DNA from: Lonicera japonica
Lineage: Eukaryota > Streptophyta > Magnoliopsida > Dipsacales > Caprifoliaceae
Assembly (NCBI GenBank): GCA_021464415.1
Contig: CM038464.1
Coordinates: 51,194,783-51,258,782 of the forward strand
Direction: 5' to 3'
DNA: 64,000 nt
Numbering within the stretch: position 1 is the stretch's first letter; each line of letters begins with the position of its first letter. Of the stretch, positions 47,701 through 58,700 are shown piece after piece. The notes under the pieces were generated by a model, which was given only the letters and a program-made list of their open reading frames with translations, was not told the DNA's origin and ran no database searches. The position numbers and the translations under genes were made by a program.

Positions 47701-49907
47701 AGAAAGTTGCACATACAACTATGCATTATTCCTGCCGAAAGATTGACACGATAAATCGCAGTTCTAACCCTCACATTATCTTTATATTGAATAACAACTT
47801 TGTGAAAGTTAAGGAGGCTTGCTGTAGCCAAATCTTTATACTCAAAGATTGTCAATTTACAAGGGGTCAAAGCATGGCAGCCACATTTTGTTTCGGAACG
47901 CATTGGTGTATCCATTGCGGCAAAAAGAAATCATGTAAGACCTTGCTCAGTCAAGGCGGCAAAAATAAAAATGTGTAAGACCTTGCTCAGTCAAGGTAGC
48001 GAAAATGAAAATGTATAAGACCTTGCTCAGTCAAGGCAAAAAAAATGAAATGGAGGGAGTATAAGACCTTGCTCGCCAAGGCAGTCATGTAAGACCTTTA
48101 TCTACTAAAGGCAGATTTATATAAAACCTTGCTCGCCAAGGCATTCCTGTAAGACCTTTATCTAATAAAGGCAGATTTACATAAGACATTGCTCGCCAAG
48201 GCAGTCATGTAAGACCTTTCTTCGAGGGCATTAAAGACCTCCCCTGGGGGCACAACAAAGACCGGATAAACCGATTAAATTACCAGGTAGGCAGGGCCCA
48301 GAAAGCCACCATAAGGACCACTCTCCTGCTTCAGCCGAATTGTCTTTATTGTGTTGATAAACTGCACAAAGTTTAAACTTTTAACTTCAAAAAATTAAAA
48401 AGGCCGAGTAAACCACAAAAATATCAGTTAACTCGGCAAAGATGATTGTTTTTGCCCTAGGGGCAAGTTGATGATGTCTGGAAGGCCAAACAAAAAATGA
48501 TGCTCGACCACCGAGCAAATTAGCCTAGCAAACAATATAGGAAATACAAGTACGATCAAAGCTCCATCCCTAAAAGCCAGACAATTGATCACATATGGTA
48601 GGGGTCCAGGCCCATTGACTATAAGAGGAGGAACTTAAATCAAAAAAATGAGCTCGCCCAACACCAATAGTCACCTGCTTGGCAACAGGTATTTCTTGAT
48701 TTACAACAGTTGGCCTAACAGCCCGATCAGCAACAACAACAACTTGTTAGGTTGGCAAGAGAAGAGGATTTAACACGCCGACCATTCATATATCAACGCA
48801 CCTCACACAAATGGAGGATGTACTACCGGAATAGCATAAGCGCTACCAGGGGAACCTACCATACTAAAAAAATCTCTTGTCTCCTTCACCATCTCCATCT
48901 ATTACTCCATTGATTTTGCTAAGAGTTTCATCATGTGGGTTTGCCCAAATTTTTGGCCACTCACAGGTTAGTAGCCATTACACAAGTTTAATACATTAGT
49001 TACATTAATGTTGTGATTTTATGATTGTAATAATTTACATTTTTAATTATGAATATTTGCTCTTATTTGTGGGTTAGAAAAAGATAAACCGGGTTCCACA
49101 ATTTTTTTCTTTTTTAAACTAAATTCTCGTTGCATTGCATGTACTGTTTATTGAAAAAAATCCATACAAAAGCATAACAGTTTTATGATTCTTTTTTAAT
49201 GTAAGATAAAATAGATTGAATTATTTAATTTATAAGGAATCATGTTAGAATCAATATTTATATTAGTTAGAGTTTGTTCTTGGTGGTTTAGAAATTTATA
49301 ACATTAACATAATCATCTATTGTTTTACCCTTTTTTTTCGACAACAAATATAACATTTAAGAAATTATATTCAAATTCGTTTTAGAATAATAATCTTTTT
49401 AGGATTAAAGTTAAAAAGTCGCATGTGAACGTCCTGGATTTTCAATATAACAAGATATCTTTCAAATGCCATAAGACTTTCATTTTAGAAAGATATATAT
49501 TATATAAATTAATTTTAGCATAAGCTACCTCACTAATAAAAACAAATATTCATAATTAATGACCTAATTATAAGTAAGAAATTAGTATTCTTTCTAATGT
49601 TTGAACGTTTTTATAAATTTTACTGCAACATGATTTCTTAAATAGTTCCTTAATTTCATGTAATTAATTTTAAAATCAAATATATATAAAAAATTAATTA
49701 AAATTGATGTATGAGTATTGAGTATGCGTCGTTGATTTTTATTTTTATTTTAAACGTTATAGTACTTTGTATTAATTATACATTCCAATACACGCGAGCA
49801 CAGGTCCAAGGGCAATGATAATAGACAAAGCTCCATATGCATCAAATGGTGCCACGGCTCGGATGTACCATATGAAAAGTACACCAGATTTACAACATAT
49901 CAACTAA
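44724..49907 (+). CDS. Speculative two-exon small-peptide gene with an LTR element in its intron
   Basis: Exon 1 (44724-44803) starts MLCLFLHAIIIS and ends at a good donor (GCCAG/GTATTT). Exon 2 (49799-49907) starts after ACACGCGAG and encodes TGPRAMIIDKAPYASN ... MKSTPDLQHIN then TAA. Joined length is 189 nt (62 aa), in phase. The N-terminus is hydrophobic but has Arg and Asp inside, so a signal peptide is weak. The whole second LTR element (44918-48965) would lie in the intron, and the first ends 66 bp upstream of the ATG. An alternative acceptor (CACAG, 49802) gives another C-terminus. No family recognised; either exon may be fortuitous. Confidence 0.22.
44918..45383 (+). repeat. 5' LTR of the non-autonomous element
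   Basis: 466 bp with TG...CA ends and a TATA box ATATAAATAG near 45067-45076. Its last about 160 bp is repeated at 48803-48965 with few differences (GGAGGATGTACTRYCGGAAT, GCATAAGCGCTACCRGGGGA). Confidence 0.85.
45384..45403 (+). other. Primer-binding site of the non-autonomous element
   Basis: ATGGGCGCCGTCTGTGGGAA immediately after the LTR; the same GGCGCCRTCTGTGGGAA core as in the Tat-lineage element. Confidence 0.7.
45738..47170 (+). repeat. Array of nine tRNA-like units, about 160-bp period, with A-box, B-box and T-run terminators
   Basis: A-box positions: 45738, 45886, 46043, 46207, 46366, 46526, 46702, 46859, 47084. Matching B-boxes: 45780, 45936, 46092, 46251, 46411, 46570, 46746, 46903, 47140. 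Best A-box TAGCCGAGCTGG fits TRGCNNAGYNGG exactly; best B-boxes are GGTTCAATACCC and GGTTCGATACTG. In units 4, 6, 7 and 8 the spacing is exactly 44 nt, as in a tRNA without intron. Units 3 to 9 are each followed by T5 or T6 (46119, 46279, 46438, 46598, 46774, 46929, 47165). Unit 4 has an AACTC/GAGTT anticodon-arm-like stem; unit 6 has CTTAATG/CATTGAG. No canonical tRNA folds fully. Confidence 0.75.
47936..48240 (+). repeat. Tandem TAAGACCTTGCTCGCCAAGGCA array
   Basis: Seven to eight imperfect 40-60-bp units, each with RTAAGACCTTGCTCRNCAAGG or ATGTAAGACCTTTATCTA. The core CCTTGCTCGCCAAGG can form a short hairpin. It is the inverse, on plus, of the array at 37845-38040 in the Tat-lineage element. 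Confidence 0.85.
48803..48965 (+). repeat. Truncated 3' LTR of the non-autonomous element
   Basis: Matches the final part of the 5' LTR from CACACAAATGGAGG to the terminal CACA. The first about 300 bp of the LTR and the polypurine tract are missing, presumably by deletion, since the outer target duplication is intact. Confidence 0.85.
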
Positions 49908-50194
49908 CGCCACCAAAAAGCAATGGCGGCACAGGGGCTACAATACGGTAAGAGAAGCTACTAATACATTAACAAAAGTAATATTTCATGTCTTGGTTTT
50001 TTGGAATTTTAGCTTGATTTAAGCACCAGTTTAGTTATCTGGACTTGGGTTCATTACACGAACAAGATTCTACTAAATTGGGACGCGTTGTAATAAAACA
50101 CATACATTACAAATGCAAGTAAATAATAGCGTAAAACTAAACATGGCAAAAGAGAGGATATCTGAACTCTGAAAATCGAGGATTTAGGCTATTC
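48971..50194. other. Intergenic DNA 3' of ARF8
   Basis: AT-rich. The only coding hint is the speculative second exon near 49.8 kb. The part next to 50195 must include the ARF8 3' UTR. Confidence 0.5.
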
Positions 50195-52701
50195 TCAATA
50201 TTGAAACGAGCCTAGAGATGGGGGTAATCCAGAAAGGTCTCGACCATCAGCTCCGCCACTGTTCATCCTTTCACTTGCTGCATTTTGGCCGTAGGATTCA
50301 ATATCTTGCTTACCCAGTTTCTGTACATCCTCGGGTGAGAGTATCTTGATGTACCAGACGTTGTTCACAAAAGCGCTGCACAAATGGGATGATAATAATA
50401 TACAGTCAGTACACAGTAAACAAGCATGCTGACACCTTTATATGAACCATAAATTCCTCCTAAAAGAGAGAAGTGTTTCTCTTTTCTTGGAATTCACAAG
50501 TGACCTTTATTAACCGGGACATTTAAGATCAATTTTAAAGGGGGTACTCAGGTGTCCCTGCAGAAAAAAATAACACGGTAAATTGATGCCGAGTGATTAG
50601 TTTACATGGAAAACATGGAAGTAGTTGAATTTCTTGAAATTGCTTTACATGAAAAATTTCGGTGTTAAAGAAAAGCTCAGGAGACCGGGGAGTGGGGTTT
50701 AGCTTCCATGGAGAACCGAAGATTAGGCCAGAGTAAGTTGTACCATAGAAATTGATTACATTAAAAACAAATGTTATTGAACACCAGTTACACCAGCAAA
50801 CATGGAAAACATGGAATCCTAAGCGCTATCCACAATTCCACATAAAAGAAGTGGAATCAAATATACCCTCACAATTCAGTTATAAGAAATGATTTGAGAA
50901 CTCGAAATTACCATATTACAAGCACTACAGCACCGAAAGAAGTTAGGTTAAAACAAAGCACAAGATATGAGATATTTGACATCGACTCGCCTTGGAGAAA
51001 TAAAAATGTCGAGGGTGTGCCCTAAGGGCAAATGTTAATGACCCCATAGAAGGAAAGAACAAACTCATTTGGACTCTGTTCTTTCTGTTTATGGGTCCTT
51101 ATAGTGCGTTTAGGGCACATGCTATAATGACTTTAGGGCACGGCCGCATGGGCTAAGGACCCCCCGCGTATCAGTGCCTTGTTTGATACTACCTCCGTCC
51201 CAAATTAAGAGCCCACTATTCCTTTTTGGGATGTCCCAAATTAAGAGTCCACAAACCTTGTAGAACAAAATCAATGTACCAAAACTACAGATAGGAAACA
51301 ATTTTTGTTCCGAACCATTCATTTTAATGAAATTTGGACATTCTAAAAAAATGTGAAAGTTTAACATGGACTCTTAATTTGGTACGGAGGGAGTACTTAC
51401 ATCTTATTCTTTCTATTTGTGAATCCTTAACATGTGTAATTTACGAGGCATGTTTACATGACCCTTTTTGAGTGTGTATTATTTAGTAGGGGACTTACTC
51501 CCAAGGGTCGTCTCCAAGGAGAAGCACATCGTTCTCCCTGTCAACAAATACAAGCTGCCAGCCTGATCTTTGAGGGTCATCGAGCAACCCTTCGATCCCG
51601 AACATCTGTCCCAGTTCCTCACGCAACTCATTATAGCTGTTGAACCGAGTGATGTCCAGTGACCTCCCAACCGATCCCGATTTATAAACCTGCAAATACA
51701 CAAATGCCTTCATTTAACCATTACTCTTAACACAAGCACATAATAGCAAAATACACAAATCAGCCTTTCATAAGTTTTCACCTTGACAAATGTACGGCTA
51801 GGATTTGTTGATGGGTCCACTTGCCCTGCACTGTGCAATAACTCAGAGTCTTGCATGTACCCATAAAGAGAACTCTGAAACCCAGAACTGCCTAATGGCA
51901 TAGAGGATATATCAGTATCGATCGAGGAAGTACTGATATTGGACACGGTAGTGGGGAGTAGGAGCCCAGAGGAGTCAATATTAGGACTAAAAAGAGATTG
52001 ATTTTGGGCACTCAAGCTACAAGTTTCTTGCTCCAGAGCAGCCTCTTTGTACGGGGTGGCGAGTGAGACCGAACTGGAAGAATTATCGACTGGTGACTGT
52101 GTGAACTTTGTTGCCCATGGTTGTTGATGTGGCTCAAGCATCGATTGACCAGTTCTTGTAAAATTCAAAAGATTTCCACTTGCTTCGGGTAATAATGAAC
52201 CCAGCATATTCTGCATATTGGAAGGTGAGAATTTATTGGTCGAATCGGTGAAGTCCGCTTTTGGAAATGAAGGCGAGGGAACATTGGATTGCTGCCTCTG
52301 AACCAGGTATGGCTCGGGCAAGTTTTCAGGCAGGACTTGGGTTTGACCTTGGAGGATGTGGGGTGGGATTGGTTGCTGCTGCATTACTTGCTGGTGCTGC
52401 TGCAGCAGGGGATTGAGGCTCCCCGAAGGCTGAAGAAATTGGACAGGCTGCTGTTGAAACTGCATAAACTGTTGTTTAAGTGGATCTCCACTTCCTAAAT
52501 TCTGTAATCCAACGGCTAACATAGCTTGGTACTGCTGATTAAGATCATTTCGAAGGAAAGATGGATCAACTCTCTGCTGCATCCAAGGAAAAACACCACC
52601 AGACTGAAAGTTGAGGGAGTGAAGTCCTTGCTCACCAGTTTCCCCTCTCAACCACGACATACCATTAATTGCTTCATCTCTGCTATCTGCAAATCCAGAG
52701 T

Positions 52702-52736
<35 letters not shown>

Positions 52737-55700
52737 TCAAAATTGGGCACGTCAAGGAACGGACATGCTTGGACACGTTAAAAAAGAGTCCTAATTTTTT
52801 GCTTAGTTATACATAGGGACATTCGGACACATTGGGGACACTCTTGGATGCACTAGGGACACATTCGTTCCTTTGTATTAAGTTGAATCAGCGAATAATA
52901 AGATGGTGAAATAATGTCATAGACATTGCCTCAATCACATTATCAAGAACAACTTTACTAAGCTTTCCCTATTCTCGTATCTCGTAAGAGAAAAGAGGAA
53001 ATGGAAAATGAAATTCACATAGGCTCCGTTTGATAACAAGATGGAATATGATAGCGAACGCAATTGATTTTTGTGAGAAGTTGGAAAATCAATTGAGTGA
53101 TGTGTCTCAATGTTCTCTTATTTTTTGGCTTTTTCTACAGAAAAAAATTCTTTGGGTGGTGAGGAAGAAAAAATTTCTACAGAAAATAAGGGACGGAGGA
53201 CATCTACTCAAAAATAAGCATGAGAAGGAGAACGTCTAACCGCATCACTCTTAACTCTTTTTCCAACTTCTCACAAAAATCAATTGTTTTGCCTTCAACT
53301 TTCAACTTGTTATAACGGAGCCATAGATTAATCATATGTAATGAGATGCATGACAATGTTCCACTGGAAGTCAATGACTCACCAAATATTAGGGTCCGTT
53401 TGGTAAAAAGTTGGAAAACGATTAAAAACACTAACAAGTTTTATAAGCAAGTTTGAAAAAAAGATGAGTGATTTGGAGAGACATTCTCCATCTTTTTCTT
53501 ATTTTCCATTGAAAAATTTTCTTACCCAACACCCAAAGCATTTTATTCCATGGAAAACCCAAAAACTATAAAACAATTCAACAAACCACACTTCTCTTTT
53601 TCCAACTTCACATAAAAATTAGTAGTATTTTCAACCATTTTCCAACTTTTGTATCAAACGCACCCTTAGTGTAAAACATTTTAGCCAAATTAGGTTACCT
53701 TGAAAAGACGAGGCTCCAGGATACCAAGGCCGTTTCAGCCTGAGGGGAAACAGTGATGGATACATTGGAAAGGTTGTCAAAGGTTCAATTTCCCATAATG
53801 AAACCCTTGGCTGCCTGTCACCTGCAGTTGACTCGTCCCAACCAACCTACATGGGAAAAAGGTTAAGTAAATAACTGGTGTTAACCAAAGCATTTACTTT
53901 TAATATAACTGTACTGCAAAGAGAGAGAGGAAGGGAGGGCTACTGAAGCGTGGGTAAGAAAAAAGAAATTTAAATGTTTACATCCAAAGAAACCAAAATG
54001 TGATCAAAGAAACTGGAATGCTTGACATTGGTTTGTGATGGCAATTATCAAATACAGTGTCTTTTCTTTATTCACATTTAATGCCTTATGTTGAAGGTAT
54101 TACACTAGATTATAGCTAAACAAGAGATCTTTTTTTTTTTGGCGTTTTGTACTTGTTTACTTGGTCCACTTTCCATTTCCGGATGTCTCAAATTAAACGT
54201 CCCGTTTCCTTTCATGGAAATAATCAATGTACAAAACCTCCAACAGAAAAAAGTTCTATTCTCGACCATTGATTAGGTTGGAATTAGTGTTTTCTTAAAA
54301 CTTGCCAAGGTCAAGTGGGACTATTAATTTGGGACATTAGGAGAATATTTTCTTTCTGCCTGTTTTGCATTACTGCAGGACATGTCGTCTTCTGCTCATC
54401 CAAAATAATTTTTTTAAATCATTTAATAGTTTATTCACCTAAGCACTTTTCTTAGATCTACATTCATGTCATCTTGTGAGGAAGGATGCACATCCCTAAA
54501 ATGTAACTACTCAAATTTGAGCTTATTTTCATTCTTTAATATTTCCAAGCTTTGTCCACCCCCAACTATACGATGAAACAAACTTTGATCTTTTGGCTAT
54601 GGGCCATAACTCAACCTTGACAAACAAAACATAACTCGCAAATAATAGCCAATTAAGCACCAATGGAGAAAAGGCATAGAAAATAAATCAACATAGCGGA
54701 AATCCATTAAAATGGTCAAAGGTGCCATCTTAATCTATGCAAGTGTGAGAAACAATGAAGCAAGATAAATTAGAACCCACCCAACCCTTAATCAATTTTT
54801 CAAATCTGGACCCATTAGAAGTCTTAAGGAAGCCCACGCAACACTGTTGTACACCCCTCCAAGTCGATCTGAAACACAATTCCCTTCCTTTTCTTAGATC
54901 TATACTCCTCGATTGTCTCATTAGCTACTAACACGAGTTCAAGATTTGTCTATCATTTAAGAAAGCTCCATAAGTAGAAAATTAGTATCGTTCGGAACCT
55001 CCCTTAAACTCTTGGAAATACCATTTCACTGCATTATTTTGTATAGCCAAGTAAACAAACTAATTGTTGTCCTTAATCCTAAGAAAATGATGTTGCTTGG
55101 AGTTCACAAACATAATTCGCATGTTTTGCAAGAATTTCACTCCTCAACGTTGAAACTGCTGATCATTTCGGCCCGTCACAATCATACCAAACAATTTTGA
55201 AGAGTAGTCCATTTCTTTAATCCATTTTGGCTTCGCATTACTTCCAAGCCTTCTGTAAATTTCACTTTTCTTAGTTCTTCATTTTATAGTATTCACCTCT
55301 TTCAACCTCATGATCTCCTTAATCTTTTGGAGAATCTAATTTTCTTTTTTAACTCTAATATCCGAACCAAGTACCTTGCATCTAAGGTATATTTAGGTAA
55401 TTGACATTCCTTCTGGAGCTTTCCAAATCCTCAAATCTGTCACTTGAAGTTTCTCGATTACACTTCACCATAAACTACAGATAATTTATTGACCTTGTTC
55501 TCCTATCATATGCCTTGCAAATATGGAGACCACATTCATTTATGATATATTTCACTCGTAACATAATTTTTTGAAGTTTATAATATATAAAACTACAGTA
55601 TTCATGTATATAGTTCTGTCCCCATCCTATCGTGTCCTAAATATTTTGAGATTTTCCATAACGGCGAGTTCATGTTGTATTGGGTACAGTACTCCTACCC

Positions 55701-58700
55701 GTGTCTGGTCTTCATTAGTTCCAACTAGACGAGGCTCTCTAACAGGTATTATAGACAAACGAGTGTAAAAGCAGAAATAACCACCCAAGGTCCCAAGACC
55801 CCAAGTGCTGCAGAACATACGAGGAATCAATAGCCATTTTTTAAGGAATTTTATTATGCCTTAATTTCTATGTGTTTAGATTTAGGAGTGATTTTTTTAG
55901 TACGATCGAAGCAACTAAATCTTCTGGGGACAGGGCTGGTGAGACTTGAGCACAGAAGCTCCAAGTTCGGATGGGCTCTTCTTACCACTTGAGCTATCCC
56001 ACTCACTATATTTAGTAGTAAATTATGTTGTAGTTATTGAAATTAGGAGTTTAGCATATACCACATAGCTTAGATTAGATTTCCAATTTTCCATTAGGCC
56101 ATAAATAGAGAGGCCATTCACCAATGTGATCAGATAAGAACTAATAAATTTAGTCAGTGTTTTAGGCCTCGGTGTCAAGTATCAACATTCTATCCTTTCC
56201 ATAACATTTAGGAATTAGGACTCCATTTCCTTACAGACTAATAATATACACGTACATACGGCATCATGAACAGCTTGCTCTCATTCCTATAGTTGTATTT
56301 TTTAACACAAATCACATTCCAATACTTAGTTAGGAGGACTATTAGTTGAACCAAAAAACCTTGTTACCCACCAATTTTATGAATGATCGGGTAAAAGACC
56401 ATCAAGCAGAACAAAGAGATGGCAAGGTTATCATCCAGAGTTTCTATTGGAACAAATTTGGTCAAAAAATGAGATATTAACCGGCCATGGTTCTAATTCT
56501 ATGTGATAGGGAGAGAACTTTTTATACAAAACAAAGTACCATGTTCACTGAATAGGCATTGACAATTTGTTTGAAAGTAATGAAATTTTATCTTCTAATC
56601 AAGTAAAATTATTTTAACACTGACACTATCTAAGCAAAGTTAAGTAAACAAGAAGCATAAGAATTTCTAATAGAAACCAACCTTCATGAGTTTTAGTTTT
56701 ATCTACTTTCCATAAAATTCAATAGTGCTCATAGGGACAAAAGATTAACACTCAGATTGGTGTTCATGAAGAAACCTTCACTTATTTAAGTTCAAAACAA
56801 CAGCGACACTTAACTGAGCAGTAAATAGACATTTTAAACTTGAGGACAAGTGGAAAACAAAGGCATATAACTAGGTGACAATATTAGAAGCAGTGAAAGC
56901 ACATTAAAAGCCCATTACCTTAACAGATCGCCAGTGAGAATTTGGCCAACGAACAGGATCTAGGTCACAAATGCCAGTGATTGTACCCATGTACCTGGTT
57001 AATGCAAGTTCACACATGAGAAAACAAAAGGCCCCAATACCAACGAACTTCACTCCATTGAATATGCCATAAAAAGATACTACTCGTATTACAAAGAGAA
57101 ATGCTAAACACACTTGCACTATGTGTTGATCTGGAATCCTCCACTAACTACATCACTTTAACTAAGACATGGCAAACCGGCAAAGTGCGATTGTGGATGA
57201 AGATTTTGTGAAGTATTTTGTATGTTTAGCATCTCTTTTACAAAAACAAAATCAAGAATATGAATATGAATAAAAACATCAAGTGAAAAGAAAAGGTGAT
57301 CTCATATTTAAGAATTGCCTATTAATATACCTCCGGACACTTGATTCTTCAGTTTCAAAAAGCATCCGGAAACGCATCCCGACAGAAACACGCGTGTGAA
57401 ATACAGCTTTTACATATTTCGAAAGGGGTATGACAAACTCAGATGGACTAGCCCTGAAACAATTAACATCTAAGTACTAAGTAGAAATAGAATAGAACAA
57501 GAAAAGAAGGAATAAAGATATTTACTCAGCATATCAATTGGTACCTAGGGTTATAAAAAATTGTGAAACAGCTATTAGTAGCAGAAGCATGAGCAGCTGC
57601 AGCGAGAAGTCCAATGTGCATGCTATCACTTGTAAGAACAGATGATGGCATCACAGTTTGTGGTCGAGTGGCTCGTCGAATTCCAAGAAGGAGCTGATTT
57701 TTCTCATTCCTAATATGTAAATTTAGTGGAGAAATTAAAATCTTGGGCAACAAACATAAAACCACTCCGTAATTCACATGTAATAGCTACGGTAGAAAAT
57801 GATAAATTACAAAAAGACAATGTATATATACCAGATAAAAAGAACAGAATCTCCAGCAACAAGTCTCTTGGCACTAACAAACACGCTCCAGCCAGTGGTA
57901 AGAAGATGCCTTTTGGGTTGCCCTGCATGATAAGGACAAAATAAGGCATGCCATCATTATTTATTATATTGTGAAAAAAAAAAGAAGGAAAGAAGGGCTT
58001 TATGACTTGGCCTCCTATTCTTAATGCGGAATTAGAGATGCCCCCATGTTTTCATAAGCATTAGACTTTTCCCCATGTGAGCAGGGTAATCTCAAAAAAT
58101 TACGTAAAGACGGGGTAGTGTCTAATTTTTCTAAAGTAATAATTTGACTCCTCCCGCATGCAAGGGCAAAGTACAACAACTATGAAAACAGGGGGCAAGT
58201 CTAGTTTTGAATATAAAAAGGGGGCAAAGTTAAAAAAGTCCGGAAAAAGAAAAAGACATGTCAGCATATGCAAAAAGACGTGCTTTACACGCTACCCGAT
58301 TTTCTCATTGCACTAGTCCGAATTTAACAAAAGTTTTTGACATAACAAAAGATTCCACCTCAGCAGCTTGAAGCAATTCCAGAAGTAAATAAGTAATGGA
58401 TAAATAGCTAAAATGAAAAACAACAAAACAATTTGCTAATAAATGTTCAGGTAAACATTAAACATCTGTCCTTGTTTTTCAACGGACGTTAATCAAGGAT
58501 TATGAAGACTATTGCACATCAAATGATTCAAATCTATGGTACATATTAACGGACAGGAAGAGTAGCTGTATGAATTTAAGATGTCTATAACTGATTGTTA
58601 TAAGACGCCAAGGTGAACAGAGACATTATTATCCTAGGACAAACAATATATGCCTGAAGAAAACAGGAACAAGAAAAGGAAGTAGTTGTTCCCAGCCAAG

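Larger units (their letters stand above)
44918..48965 (+). mobile_element. Non-autonomous LTR element (LARD-like) carrying a tRNA-like tandem array
   Basis: The 5' LTR (44918-45383) starts TGTGGGAGCATAA and ends TTGGCCATTCACA. The 3' LTR survives only as its last 163 bp (48803-48965). Perfect 5-bp duplications GGTTA flank the element (44913-44917 and 48966-48970). A Gypsy-type primer site GGGCGCCGTCTGTGGGAA follows the 5' LTR. No gag or pol similarity in any frame. The interior has nine tRNA-like units (45738-47170) and a palindromic AAGACCTTGCTCGCCAAGG array (47936-48240). Shared LTR start, primer-site type and array motif tie it to the adjacent Tat-type element as a non-autonomous relative. 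Confidence 0.85.
53847..56918. other. ARF8 intron 10 (about 3 kb)
   Basis: The longest ARF8 intron. It holds the degenerate Stowaway and a SINE. The rest is AT-rich with no embedded exon or RNA gene recognised. Confidence 0.6.

Noticed and set aside
47936..48240. CRISPR-like array
   Set aside because: Eukaryotic DNA; repeats are imperfect, spacing varies, and the same motif is an internal repeat of a retrotransposon.
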